Shown here: piece by piece, positions 7,946-16,679 of the stretch
How the letters are laid out: each line of letters begins with the position of its first letter
Numbering within the stretch: position 1 is the first letter of the stretch
From: Teichococcus coralli
GTDB taxonomy: Bacteria > Pseudomonadota > Alphaproteobacteria > Acetobacterales > Acetobacteraceae
Direction: 5' to 3'
DNA: 64,000 bases
NCBI RefSeq assembly: GCF_009829925.1
Contig: NZ_SNVJ01000019.1
Span: 1 to 64,000, forward strand
Notes under the pieces: model-generated
The model's input: the letters and a program-made list of their open reading frames with translations, nothing else
Databases searched by the model: none
What the model was told of the DNA's origin: nothing
Program-made: the position numbers and the translations under genes

Positions 7946-8010
7946 GAGGGGAGTCGAGCAGGGTTCTCCGCGCAAGCCGGTCTCGACAACCGGCACAAGG
8001 GAGATCCGTC

Positions 8011-8985
8011 ATGTCGCACCGCCGAACCCTCCTCCTTTCCGGCCTGGCCGGGCTGCTCGCGGCGGCCACGCCCGCCTGGGCGGAAGCCTTTCCGGATCGC
8101 CCCGTTCGCCTGATCGTGCCCTTTCCGCCAGGCGGCTCGGCCGACCCGATCGGGCGCATCCTGGCCGCCGCGATGGAGAAGCGGCTGGGCCAGACCATGG
8201 TGGTGGAGAACCGCTCCGGTGCCGGCGGCGTGATCGGCACGGACGCCGTGGCGAAGGCCGCGCCCGATGGCTACACGGTCGGCCTGGTCGGCGTCGGCAG
8301 CATGACCGTGGCGCAAAACCTGCTGCCGGACGTGCCCTACAAGGCCATGCAGGACCTCGCGCCCGTCGTCCTGGTGGTGGGCGTGCCGCAGCTGCTGGTC
8401 GCCAGCAAGGCGAGCAAGCTGACAGACCTGCCTTCCCTGCTGAAGAAGGCGCGCGCCGAGCCGGGCCGGCTCACCTTCGGCTCGTCCGGCAACGGGAACT
8501 CGCCGCACCTCGCCATGTCGTCGCTCGCGCTGCGCACCGGCATGGAGCTGATCCATGTGCCGTACCGTGGCGTGGCGCCCGCCATCACCGACCTGATGGC
8601 CGGGCGCGTGGACCTGATGTTCGCCGACTTGCCGGCGCTGCTCGGCCCGGTGCGGGACAAGGCGCTGGTTCCGCTGGCCCTGGGCAGCGCCGAGCCTTCG
8701 CCGTTGCTGCCGGGTGTGCCCACGCTCGAAGAGGTGGGCGTGACGGGCGTGAACGTGGAGAACTGGTATGGCGTCGTTGCTCCGGCCGGCACGCCGCCGG
8801 ATCGCATCGCAAAGCTGCAGCAGGCCATTCTTGGTGCCCTGCAGGAGCCGGACACGCGGGAGCGGCTCACCCAGCTCGGCGTGCGCATCATCGGCGCCGA
8901 CGCCGAGGCTTTTGCCGATCACCTGCGGAAGGAGACGGCAAAGTGGGTCGAGCTGATCCGGGCGGCGAAGATCACCATCGAGTAG
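8011..8985 (+). CDS. Bug family TTT substrate-binding protein
   Basis: The protein has 324 residues with an N-terminal signal peptide (SHRR then a hydrophobic stretch to AWAEA). PDRPVRLIVPFPPGGSADPI is the hallmark Bug motif whose main chain binds a carboxylate ligand, followed by VVENRSGAGGVIGTDAVAKA and GYTV. Bug receptors capture organic acids in the periplasm. Most are orphans that use a few shared TctA/TctB permeases or act in sensing; no permease is present in this window. The operator motif upstream and the neighbouring GntR gene suggest it serves the catabolic operon at 11006-20795. Confidence 0.92.
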   Translation: MSHRRTLLLSGLAGLLAAATPAWAEAFPDRPVRLIVPFPPGGSADPIGRILAAAMEKRLGQTMVVENRSGAGGVIGTDAVAKAAPDGYTVGLVGVGSMTVAQNLLPDVPYKAMQDLAPVVLVVGVPQLLVASKASKLTDLPSLLKKARAEPGRLTFGSSGNGNSPHLAMSSLALRTGMELIHVPYRGVAPAITDLMAGRVDLMFADLPALLGPVRDKALVPLALGSAEPSPLLPGVPTLEEVGVTGVNVENWYGVVAPAGTPPDRIAKLQQAILGALQEPDTRERLTQLGVRIIGADAEAFADHLRKETAKWVELIRAAKITIE

Positions 8986-8993
8986 GGCTTGCC

Positions 8994-9022
8994 GCCGTCC
9001 GCCGCGGCGCGCGGCGGACGGC
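8994..9022. terminator. hairpin between convergent Bug genes
   Basis: GCCGTCCGCCGC and GCGGCGGACGGC form a perfect 12-bp stem around GGCGC, placed between two convergent genes (stops at 8985 and 9034). No T tract follows, but the position and strength suggest a bidirectional transcription stop. Confidence 0.6.
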
Positions 9023-9033
9023 CGCAGGCGGAA

Positions 9034-10014
9034 TCAGTCGACGCGCATGCCGGTCTCGCGAACAAACTGCGCAAAGCGCTCGGTTTCCGCCGCCATGTAG
9101 ACGGCGAACTCCTGCGGCGAGGAGGGCGTCGGCTCCAGCCCGTTCTGGGCACACCATTCCGCCATGCCGGGCTCCGTCATCACCGCACGCAGCTCGGCGT
9201 TCAGCCTGTCTCGTTGCGCATCCGGCAGGCCAGCGGGCGCCAGCAGCCCGAGCCAGGTGACGAACATGTAGCCGGGCAGTCCGGCCTCGGCCATGGTGGG
9301 CGTGTCGGGCAGCAGGGCGGCGCGGTTGCGGCCGGTGGTGGCCAGCACCCGCACCGCGCCGGCGCGGATGTTCGGGAGGGCGGTGATCAGCGTGTCGAAC
9401 ATGCCCTGGATCTTGCCGCCGAGCAGGTCCGTGCTGGAAGCGGCGGCTCCGCGGTAGGGCACGTGCAGGATCTGGATGCCGGCAGCCGCCTTGTAGAGTT
9501 CCAGCGCGCGGTGCGAGGCGCCGCCATTGCCGGAGGAGCCGAAGGCCAGCGCCTCCGGGTTTGCCTTCGCGTAGGCTGTCAGCTCGCCAAGGGTCCTGGC
9601 CGGCACGGAGGGGTGCACCGTCAGTGCCAGGGGCGACTCCACCAGCATTGACAACGGCGTGAAGTCCTTCACCGGGTCATAGCCCAGCCGCGGGTAGAGG
9701 CTGACGTTCATGGCGTGCGTGCCGGCGAAGCCCATGTAGAGCGTGTCGCCATCCGGCGCGGCGCGGGCGGCGATCTCGGCGGCGAGGTTGCCGCCCGCGC
9801 CGGGCCGGTTGTCCACCACATAGGGGCGGTTTTGGCGGCGGGCGAGGGCGTCGGCCACGCGGCGGGCGACGAGGTCGGTGATGCCGCCGGGTGGATAGGG
9901 TACGATCAGCCGCGCGGGCCGGCCGCTCTCGGCCAGGGCGCGGCGGAGCGGCCAGAAGGCCGGCAGCGCAAGGGCAGCCGAGACCACGGCGCGGCGGGTG
10001 GGATGTTTGATCAT
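9034..10014 (-). CDS. Bug family TTT substrate-binding protein
   Basis: The protein has 326 residues. A twin-arginine-like start (PTRRAVVSAALALPAFWPL) leads into RPARLIVPYPPGGITDLVAR, then VVDNRPGAGGNLAAEIAAR, the usual Bug ligand loops. It is divergent from the GntR regulator at 10125 and shares a promoter motif with the Bug gene at 8011. The pair therefore probably responds to the same signal. The ligand, likely a carboxylate, is not predictable. Confidence 0.92.
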   Translation of the reverse strand: MIKHPTRRAVVSAALALPAFWPLRRALAESGRPARLIVPYPPGGITDLVARRVADALARRQNRPYVVDNRPGAGGNLAAEIAARAAPDGDTLYMGFAGTHAMNVSLYPRLGYDPVKDFTPLSMLVESPLALTVHPSVPARTLGELTAYAKANPEALAFGSSGNGGASHRALELYKAAAGIQILHVPYRGAAASSTDLLGGKIQGMFDTLITALPNIRAGAVRVLATTGRNRAALLPDTPTMAEAGLPGYMFVTWLGLLAPAGLPDAQRDRLNAELRAVMTEPGMAEWCAQNGLEPTPSSPQEFAVYMAAETERFAQFVRETGMRVD

Positions 10015-10042
10015 GGATTGCTTTCCTCCGCTTTGATATTAA

Positions 10043-10066
10043 ATCCATATGATTGACCTTTAGAAG
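10043..10066. promoter_or_regulatory. candidate GntR operator in Bug/GntR divergent promoter
   Basis: ATCCATATGATTGACCT followed by TTAGAAG lies between the divergent Bug (9034-10014) and GntR (10125) genes. It matches the site at 7925-7941 at 13 of 17 bases, and both continue into TTTAG-A/G-AG. A GntR regulator commonly binds in its own divergent promoter, which supports the assignment. Confidence 0.55.
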
Positions 10067-10124
10067 CGGCAATCGACGGGTCGGGCTTGGCGAAAGGCCT
10101 TCGCTGCCGCAAAGAGAAGGAATG

Positions 10125-10898
10125 ATGAAATCGTCTCCCGCGGGGGCCCTCCGGGGCGTGGTGGATCTCAGCCGCAGCGCGGTGCCCCGTTATCTTCAGC
10201 TGGCAACCCTGTTCCGCAGCAGGATTGATTCCGGCGCCTGGCGCCCGAGCGAGCAGATCCCGACTGTCGAGGAACTGGCCGCCGAATGCGGCGTCGCCCG
10301 CGCGACGATCCGTCAGGCGCTGGGGCAGCTTGAGGCGGAGGGGCTGATCGAACGATTTCGCGCCAAGGGCACCTTCGTGCGGGGGCAGGGCCGCAACCGC
10401 CTGTGGTGCGAGGTGCAAACGGACTGGTCCGGCCTGCTGCGCTCGCGCGAGGGCGCGGAGATCGAGATCCTGGGCAGCCGGGGCGATGCCATGCCGCCCA
10501 TGATGCCGGAGGGGCTCGGCCACCGTGCCGCTGCCTATCGCCACCTGCGGCGGCGCCACTGGCGTGACGGGCAGCCTTTCCTGCTGGCGGATGTCTACCT
10601 TGACGAGAAGCTCTGGCCCAAGGTGAAGGCGCATGACCTGCGCAGCCGCACCGCGCTGAACCTGGTGGCCAGCCTGCCCGGCGTCACCATCGCCGATGCC
10701 CGGCAGACGCTCACCATCGGCACCGCCGATGTCGAGGTGGCCGACGAGCTGAAGATGCCGCTGAACGCGCCTGTCGCGCATGTGCGCCGCGTCGCGGTGG
10801 ATGCACACGGCACGCTGATCCTGGTGGCGGACGGCATCTACCGGGGCGACATCGTGCGGATCGACATCAAGCTTTCCACCGGCGGCCAAGGCGGCTGA
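10125..10898 (+). CDS. GntR family regulator, HutC/UTRA type
   Basis: The protein has about 257 residues. Residues 15-85 are the GntR winged helix (VPRYLQLATLFRSRIDSGAW, IPTVEELAAECGVARATIRQ, GTFVRGQG). The remainder is a UTRA ligand-binding domain ending with VADGIYRGDIVRIDIKL. Two adjacent ATGs at 10122 and 10125 follow AGAAGG; the second has the better spacing. UTRA regulators usually repress transport and catabolic genes and release on binding a small metabolite. Conserved motifs upstream of three adjacent units suggest that it controls both Bug genes and the CoA operon. Confidence 0.9.
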   Translation: MKSSPAGALRGVVDLSRSAVPRYLQLATLFRSRIDSGAWRPSEQIPTVEELAAECGVARATIRQALGQLEAEGLIERFRAKGTFVRGQGRNRLWCEVQTDWSGLLRSREGAEIEILGSRGDAMPPMMPEGLGHRAAAYRHLRRRHWRDGQPFLLADVYLDEKLWPKVKAHDLRSRTALNLVASLPGVTIADARQTLTIGTADVEVADELKMPLNAPVAHVRRVAVDAHGTLILVADGIYRGDIVRIDIKLSTGGQGG

Positions 10899-10939
10899 CG
10901 GCTTGGCGCGCTTGACGCCGCACGGGCGCGCCGCGTAAA

Positions 10940-10956
10940 AACCATAAAGATGACCT
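10940..10956. promoter_or_regulatory. weaker candidate GntR operator before CoA operon
   Basis: AACCATAAAGATGACCT lies 50 bases before the GST start codon. It matches the 10043-10059 site at 12 of 17 positions, including CCATA and TGACCT. It is the only AT-rich segment in the promoter region of the nine-gene operon. Confidence 0.35.
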
Positions 10957-11005
10957 AACGAATGAAGTGCGGTTCCACGCCGCCAGCGAGGAGGAAGCCC
11001 TGCCG

Positions 11006-11617
11006 ATGAAGCTGCACTGGTCCCCACGTTCGCCCTTCGTGCGCAAGGTCATGGTCGCCGCGCACGAGCTTGGCCTCGCCGGCCGCATCGAGACCGTCCG
11101 GACCGTGGTGCGGATGGACACGCCAAACCCCGCGCTGCTGCCCGACAACCCGCTCAGCAAGATTCCGACCCTGGTGCTGGAGGACGGCACAGCGCTGTTC
11201 GACTCCCTGACCATCTGCGAGTACCTCGACGACCTTGCCGGCGGCGATCTGTTTCCCCGCTCCGGTGCCGCGCGCTGGCAGGCGCTGACCTGGCAGAGCC
11301 TGGGCAACGGCTTGCTGGACCTCCTGGTCCTCTGGCGCAACGAGCGCGACAAGCCGGAGGCGCGCCAGACGCCGGCCCTGCTCGAAAGCTTCGACCGCAA
11401 GGCGAACGCGACGCTGGACCGGCTGGAAGGCATGGCCGGGGCGCTGGAGGCGGTGCGCTTCGGCGTCGGCCACATCGCCATCGGCTGCGCGCTCTCCTAC
11501 CTGGATTTCCGCTTCGCGGCATGGAACTGGCGGGAGGGCCGTCCGCAACTGGCGGCCTGGCACGCCACCTTCGATGCGAGGCCCTCCGTGCGCGCCACGG
11601 AGATCGTCGATGCCTGA
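11006..11617 (+). CDS. glutathione S-transferase family protein
   Basis: The protein has 203 residues. The N-terminal thioredoxin-fold domain shows KLHWSPRSPFVRKV (glutathione-site Ser region), NPLSKIPTL with the cis-proline, and LFDSLTICEYLDD (gamma-glutamyl-binding Ser). The C-terminal half is the helical GST domain. The start is the ATG after GAGGAGGAAG. It is the first gene of a nine-gene run, and its stop overlaps the start of the CoA-transferase gene by 8 bases. GSTs in such operons may isomerise or dehalogenate the substrate, or be detoxifying. The role here is not known. Confidence 0.85.
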   Translation: MKLHWSPRSPFVRKVMVAAHELGLAGRIETVRTVVRMDTPNPALLPDNPLSKIPTLVLEDGTALFDSLTICEYLDDLAGGDLFPRSGAARWQALTWQSLGNGLLDLLVLWRNERDKPEARQTPALLESFDRKANATLDRLEGMAGALEAVRFGVGHIAIGCALSYLDFRFAAWNWREGRPQLAAWHATFDARPSVRATEIVDA

Positions 11618-12848
11618 GGGGAACGCACGGAGCGGGCCGCTCAGCCATATCCGCGTGCTGGACCTCAGCCGCATCATGGCCGCGCCCTGGGCGACGCAGA
11701 TCTTCGCCGACATGGGCGCCGACGTCATCAAGGTGGAGCGCCCCGGCGCCGGCGACGATACGCGGGGCTGGGGGCCGCCCTTCCTGCGGAATGCCCAGGG
11801 CGAGCCGACGCGCGAGGCCGGCTATTTCCTCTCCGTCAACCGCGGCAAGCGCTCGCTGACCGTCGACATGGCGAAGCCGGAGGGGCAGGCGCTCCTGCGC
11901 CAGCTCGCCGCCAAGGCCGACATCGTCATCGAGAACTTCAAGGCCGGCGCGCTGGCGCGCTATGGGCTGGACGCCGCCGCGCTGCGCGCCGTCAACCCGC
12001 GCCTGATCTACTGCTCCGTCACCGGTTTCGGGCAGGACGGCCCGCGGCGGGACCAGGCGGCCTATGACTTCGCCATCCAGGCGATGGGCGGGCTGATGAG
12101 CGTGACCGGCGAGCGCGACGGCATGCCCGGCGCCGGGCCGCAGAAGGTCGGCGTGCCGATCGTGGACCTGATGACCGGCATGTATGCCGCCGTCGCCGTG
12201 CTGGGCGCGCTGGCGCGGCGCGCCGAGACAGGGGAGGGCGAGACCATCGACCTCGCCATGCTCGACGTGCAGGCGGCCTTCCTGGCCAATCAGGCGATGA
12301 ACTGGCTGGTCGGCGGCAAGACGCCGCGGCGCGGCGGCAACCGGCACCCCAACATCCAGCCGCAGGACGTCTTCGCCTGCGCCGACGGCCATCTCGTGTT
12401 GGCGGTCGGCAATGACGGGCAGTTCCGCAAGCTCTGCGAGGCGCTTGACCACCCCGGATGGGGCACCGATGAGCGCTTCGCGGCGAATGCCGGGCGCGTG
12501 CGCAACAACGCCGCGCTGACGTCGCTGCTGAACGAGGCCTTCGCGCGCTTCACGCGGGAGGCGCTGACGCAACGGCTGGACGAGGCGGGCGTGCCCTGCG
12601 CGCCGATCAACACCGTGCCGCAGGTCTTCGACGACCCGCAGATCCGGCACCGCGAGATGCTGCGCCACCTGCCGCACCCGCTGGCCGGCACGGTGCCGCA
12701 GGTGGTCAGCCCGATGCGCTTCGCCGAGGCGCCGTTGCGCTTCGACCGCGCGCCGCCGACGCTTGGCCAGCACAATGCCGAGATCCTCGCCGAGCTGGGC
12801 CTCGATGCCGCCGCGCAGGACGACCTCGCCGCGCGTGGCGTGCTGTGA
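11610..12848 (+). CDS. class III (CaiB/BaiF) CoA-transferase
   Basis: The protein has 412 residues. VLDLSRIMAAPWATQIFADM followed by GADVIKVERPG is the diagnostic N-terminal CoA-transferase III motif. VPIVDLMTG contains the catalytic Asp that forms the acyl-enzyme anhydride. SVTGFGQDGP is also conserved. The family moves CoA between acyl-CoA and a free organic acid, usually the activation step. It overlaps the GST gene. A second family member is encoded at 15492. The pair could be the two subunits of one enzyme or two separate activities. Confidence 0.93.
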   Translation: MPEGNARSGPLSHIRVLDLSRIMAAPWATQIFADMGADVIKVERPGAGDDTRGWGPPFLRNAQGEPTREAGYFLSVNRGKRSLTVDMAKPEGQALLRQLAAKADIVIENFKAGALARYGLDAAALRAVNPRLIYCSVTGFGQDGPRRDQAAYDFAIQAMGGLMSVTGERDGMPGAGPQKVGVPIVDLMTGMYAAVAVLGALARRAETGEGETIDLAMLDVQAAFLANQAMNWLVGGKTPRRGGNRHPNIQPQDVFACADGHLVLAVGNDGQFRKLCEALDHPGWGTDERFAANAGRVRNNAALTSLLNEAFARFTREALTQRLDEAGVPCAPINTVPQVFDDPQIRHREMLRHLPHPLAGTVPQVVSPMRFAEAPLRFDRAPPTLGQHNAEILAELGLDAAAQDDLAARGVL

Positions 12849-12874
12849 CGCCCGCAACGACCAAAGGAAACCCC

Positions 12875-13486
12875 ATGCCCCGCATCGCCCTGCCGGAGCC
12901 CCAGGAGATGTCGCCGGCGCAGCGGCGCGTGCATGACGCCGTGCTGGCCGGCCCGCGCGGCGCCGTCATCGGCCCGCTGCGCGCCGTCATCCACAGTCCC
13001 GACCTGGCTGAGCGCTGGTCGCGCCTCGGCGAGTTCCTGCGCTTCGACACCGTGCTGCCGAAGCGGCTGAACGAGCTGGCCATCATCGTCACCGGCCGCC
13101 GCTGGACCAGCCAGATCGAATGGTGGGTGCATGCCCGCGCCGCCGCCGAGGCCGGCCTGCCGCAGGCGGCGATCGAGGCCATCCGCCTCGGTGAGCCGCC
13201 GCTGTTCGAGGACGCCGCGGATGCCGAGATCTACGAGTTCGCGCGGCACCTGCAGCAGACCGGGCAGGTGCCGCTGCCGGCCTATCGCGCCGTGGAGCAC
13301 CGCTGGGGCGAGCGCGGCGTTGTCGAGCTGACAGCGGTGATCGGCTACTACACGATGGTTTCCATGACGCTGAACGCGCACGAGATCCCGCTGCCGGACG
13401 GCGTCGAGCCGCCGCTCCACCCGCTGCCGCAGGCGGCGGGGGGGCTGTCGCCGCTGCCGCCCGCGCGCGGCGCCAAGGGAGAATGA
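12875..13486 (+). CDS. carboxymuconolactone decarboxylase (CMD) family protein
   Basis: The protein has 203 residues. LNELAIIVTGRRWTSQIEWW and HARAAAEAGLPQAAIEAI are the CMD/AhpD-fold helices. The Cys-x-x-Cys of AhpD peroxidases is absent, so it is not a peroxidase of that type and is more like a CMD decarboxylase or related protein. A GTG at 12845 overlapping the previous stop is possible, but the ATG at 12875 has AAAGGAA 7 bases upstream and starts at the conserved PRIALPEP. The C-terminal tail is proline-rich. Its role in the CoA operon is unclear. Confidence 0.85.
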   Translation: MPRIALPEPQEMSPAQRRVHDAVLAGPRGAVIGPLRAVIHSPDLAERWSRLGEFLRFDTVLPKRLNELAIIVTGRRWTSQIEWWVHARAAAEAGLPQAAIEAIRLGEPPLFEDAADAEIYEFARHLQQTGQVPLPAYRAVEHRWGERGVVELTAVIGYYTMVSMTLNAHEIPLPDGVEPPLHPLPQAAGGLSPLPPARGAKGE

Positions 13487-14280
13487 CCGCCATGCACGAG
13501 GCCTTCCAGGACCTGCAGCGCTTCCGCGTCAACGTGGAGGAGCATGTCGCCACGGTGACCATGCAGGCGCCGCCGGTGAACGCGCAGGACCGCCTGTTCC
13601 GCGAGGAAATCGTGCGGGTCTTCGACACGCTGAACGACCTGCCGGAGGTGCGCGCCATCGTGCTGACCGGCGACGGCCGCGCCTTTTCCGCCGGCGCCGA
13701 CCTGCGCGAGCGGCCGAACCTCGCGGAGGTGCCGGGCGCCTATCCCCGCCACAACCGCCTGGTCCGCGCCTCTTTCGATGCGGTGCTGGAATGCGGCAAG
13801 CCGGTGATTGCCGCCGTGAACGGCGCCGCCATCGGCGCGGGCTGCGTCCTGGCGCTGTGCTGCGACATCCTGATCGTCTCGGAGAACGCCTTCCTGGCGA
13901 TGACGGAGGTGGATGTCGGCCTCGCCGGCGGCGTGCGGCACGTGCTGCGCTTCTTCGGCCAGTCCGACGCGCGGCTGATGATCTACACGGCCAAGCGCAT
14001 CACCGGGCCGGAGCTGCTGCGGATGAATGCCGCCTCCGCCTGCGTGGCGCCCGAGGCGCTGCTGCCGGAGGCGCTCGGCATCGCCCGGCAGATCGCCGCC
14101 AAGAGCCCGCTCGCCGTGCAGGCGGCCAAGCGCTCCTTCGGACTGACCGAGGAGATGCCGCTGCGCGACGGCTACCGCTACGAGCAGACGCAGACCGTGG
14201 CCCTCTCCCGCACGGAAGACACCAGGGAGGCGCAGCGCGCCTTCGCCGAGAAGCGCCGCCCGACCTTCAACGGCCGCTGA
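13483..14280 (+). CDS. enoyl-CoA hydratase/isomerase family protein
   Basis: The protein has 265 residues, the normal crotonase length. VLTGDGRAFSAGADL forms the oxyanion-hole segment and AAVNGAAIGAGCVLALCCDI holds the second. The second glutamate position is occupied in FLAMTEVDVGL. It hydrates, isomerises or hydrolyses an enoyl-CoA in the matrix of the CoA pathway. ATG overlaps the previous stop (ATGA). The exact reaction cannot be assigned, because crotonases are diverse. Confidence 0.92.
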   Translation: MTAMHEAFQDLQRFRVNVEEHVATVTMQAPPVNAQDRLFREEIVRVFDTLNDLPEVRAIVLTGDGRAFSAGADLRERPNLAEVPGAYPRHNRLVRASFDAVLECGKPVIAAVNGAAIGAGCVLALCCDILIVSENAFLAMTEVDVGLAGGVRHVLRFFGQSDARLMIYTAKRITGPELLRMNAASACVAPEALLPEALGIARQIAAKSPLAVQAAKRSFGLTEEMPLRDGYRYEQTQTVALSRTEDTREAQRAFAEKRRPTFNGR

Positions 14281-14328
14281 GGCCGCCCCGCTGCGACCGG
14301 GCCGGCAGAGCCCGGCGGGAGGATACCG

Positions 14329-15495
14329 ATGGAAACCGAGAGCGACCTGCCGCCCGAGGCGCTGGACGCGATGGACGATGCCCGCTTCCGCCGGCACGTG
14401 CGCCAGTGGATCGAGGCCAATTACCCGCCGGAAATGCGCTTCCCACGACGCCGCCTGCACTGGCGGGAGAACCGCCCCTGGTACATGGCGCTCTCCCGCA
14501 AGGGCTGGCTGGCGCCGAACTGGCCGCGCGAATATGGCGGCATGGGGCTGGGCGCCACCAAGCAGCTCATCATGATCGAGGAACTGGAGCGGCACGGCTG
14601 CGCCCGGGTCAGCGACATGGGGCTGATCATGCTCGGCCCGCTGCTGATCAAGCACGGCACCGATGCGCAGCAGCGGCGTTTCCTGCCGCGCATCCTTTCC
14701 GGCGAGGATATCTGGGCGCAGGGCTATTCCGAGCCCGGTGCCGGCTCGGATCTCGCCGCGCTGCGGCTGGATGCCGCCGATGCCGGCGACCACTGGGTGC
14801 TGAACGGCCAGAAGACCTGGATCACGCTGGCCAACGACGCCAACTGGCTCTTCGTGCTGGCGCGCACCGACAGGTCCGGCAAGAAGCAGCAGGGCATCTC
14901 CTTCCTGCTGATGCCGGCCGACACGCCGGGCATCACCATCCGGCCGATCATCAACCTCGACCTGCATGACGAGTTCTGCGAGATCTTCTTCGACAATGTC
15001 CGCGTGCCGAAGGACATGGTGGTCGGTGAGGTCAACCAGGGCTGGACCTATGCCAAGGCGCTGCTTGGCTTCGAGCGCATCGCCATCGGCTCGCCCAAGC
15101 TGTCCTCCAACGGCCTGGCGCGGCTGTGGCGGCTCGCGGAGGCCGTGGGCAAGGACCGGGACCCGGTGTTCCGCGACCGCTACGCGCGCTTCGCCATGGA
15201 GCTGGGCGACCTCAAGGATCTCTACGAATCCTTCGTCGCCGCCCTGAAGCGCGGCGAGACGCTGGGACCGGAGGTGTCGATCCTGAAGATCGTGCAGACC
15301 GAGCTGTTCCAGCGCATCACGGATGCCATGCTGGAGGTGGCCGGCGGCCATGCCGGGCTGCTCGACCCGATGCCGGGCGAGGGGCTGCATCCCGCCGGCC
15401 AGTTCCTGCTGGCGCGTCCCTCCACCATCTTCGGCGGCTCCTCCGAGATCCTGCGCAACATCCTCGCCCGCAACGTGCTGGAGCTGCCGGCATGA
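14329..15495 (+). CDS. acyl-CoA dehydrogenase, catalytic-type subunit
   Basis: The protein has 388 residues. YSEPGAGSDLAALRLDAA is the flavin-binding signature, with LNGQKTWITLAN after it and FGGSSEILRNILARNVLELP at the C terminus. Layout matches acyl-CoA dehydrogenases of the FadE29/ChsE2 type, which oxidise CoA thioesters to enoyl-CoA using FAD and ETF. A 48-base gap precedes it with GGCGGGAGG as ribosome site. The partner gene at 18823 looks like a non-catalytic mate. Confidence 0.92.
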   Translation: METESDLPPEALDAMDDARFRRHVRQWIEANYPPEMRFPRRRLHWRENRPWYMALSRKGWLAPNWPREYGGMGLGATKQLIMIEELERHGCARVSDMGLIMLGPLLIKHGTDAQQRRFLPRILSGEDIWAQGYSEPGAGSDLAALRLDAADAGDHWVLNGQKTWITLANDANWLFVLARTDRSGKKQQGISFLLMPADTPGITIRPIINLDLHDEFCEIFFDNVRVPKDMVVGEVNQGWTYAKALLGFERIAIGSPKLSSNGLARLWRLAEAVGKDRDPVFRDRYARFAMELGDLKDLYESFVAALKRGETLGPEVSILKIVQTELFQRITDAMLEVAGGHAGLLDPMPGEGLHPAGQFLLARPSTIFGGSSEILRNILARNVLELPA

Positions 15496-16679
15496 GCGCC
15501 CTTCCGCGCATCCGGGTGCTCGACATGACGCGGATCTTCGCCGGACCCTGGGCGGCGCAGATCCTCGCGGATTTCGGCGCCGACGTGGTCAAGGTGGAGC
15601 ACCCGAAGGGCGGCGACGACGTCCGCCGCATGGGCTTCCCACGGCGCGATGCGGCGGGACGGGAGACCGGCGAGACCTCCTCCTACCTGGCGATGAACCG
15701 CGGCAAGCGCTCCATCGCCCTCGACATCGGGGCGCCGGAGGGGCAGGCGCGGCTGAAGGCGCTCGCCGGCCGGGCGGACGTGCTGATCGAGAACTTCAAG
15801 GTCGGCGGGCTGCGCCGCTTCGGGCTGGACTACCCCACGCTGGCGGCGCTCAACCCGCGCCTCGTCTACTGCTCGATCACCGGCTTCGGCCAGGGTGGTC
15901 CCTATGCGGCGCTGCCGGGCTATGACCCGATCTTCCAGGCGATGAGCGGGCTGATGAGCGTCACCGGCGTGCCGGAGGGCGAGCCCGGCGCCGGCCCGGC
16001 CCTGGTCGGCTACAGCGTCTCCGACCTCAATGCCGGCTTCTACGCCACCATCGCCATCCTGGCGGCGCTGCACCACCGGGACACCGTTTCCGGCCGCGGG
16101 CAGCATATCGACCTGGCACTGCTGGACGCGCAGCTCGCCGCGCACTCCCACATCGCGATGAACTACCTCATCTCCGGCCGCATGCCGGTGCGCGCCGGCA
16201 CCGCCTCGCAGATCAACACGCCCTGGCAGGCCTTCGACACCGCCGACCGGCCGCTGATGGTGGCGATCGGCAATGACCGGCAGTTCGCGCAGTTCTGCGC
16301 CGTGCTCGGGCTTGAGGGGCTGGCGGAGGATCCCCGCTTCGCCACCAACCGCCAGCGCATGGCGCACAAGCCGGCGCTGCTGCCGGTCCTGCAACAGGCG
16401 CTGCTGGCGCGCGGCGCGGGAGCATGGATGGCGCTGCTGAACGAGGCCGGCATCTCCTCCGGCCCGCTCAACGACTTCGGCGCCGCGGCCGCGGATCCGC
16501 AGCTCAATCACCGCGCGATGTGGCGCCGCATGCCGCATCCGGATGGCGGGGAGCTTCCCTTCATCGCCAATCCCGTGAACTTTTCGGAGACGCCGGTCGC
16601 CTATGGCCGCGTGCCGCCGCGGCTCGGCGAGCACACGGAGGAGGTGCTCGCCGACTGGCTCGGGGAGGGGGCGGCATGA
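15492..16679 (+). CDS. class III (CaiB/BaiF) CoA-transferase
   Basis: The protein has 395 residues. VLDMTRIFAGPWAAQILADF and GADVVKVEHPKGGDD mark the CaiB/BaiF family, SITGFGQGGPYAALPGYD the substrate loop, and YSVSDLNAGFYA carries the catalytic Asp. It is about half identical by eye to the product at 11610. Start ATG overlaps the upstream stop (ATGA). Probably forms the acyl-CoA substrate of the operon or recycles CoA from its product. Confidence 0.93.
   Translation: MSALPRIRVLDMTRIFAGPWAAQILADFGADVVKVEHPKGGDDVRRMGFPRRDAAGRETGETSSYLAMNRGKRSIALDIGAPEGQARLKALAGRADVLIENFKVGGLRRFGLDYPTLAALNPRLVYCSITGFGQGGPYAALPGYDPIFQAMSGLMSVTGVPEGEPGAGPALVGYSVSDLNAGFYATIAILAALHHRDTVSGRGQHIDLALLDAQLAAHSHIAMNYLISGRMPVRAGTASQINTPWQAFDTADRPLMVAIGNDRQFAQFCAVLGLEGLAEDPRFATNRQRMAHKPALLPVLQQALLARGAGAWMALLNEAGISSGPLNDFGAAAADPQLNHRAMWRRMPHPDGGELPFIANPVNFSETPVAYGRVPPRLGEHTEEVLADWLGEGAA

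Noticed and set aside
12845..12874. GTG start for the CMD-family gene overlapping the previous stop
   Set aside because: The ATG at 12875 has a better ribosome site and starts at the conserved protein end. The GTG remains a weaker alternative.
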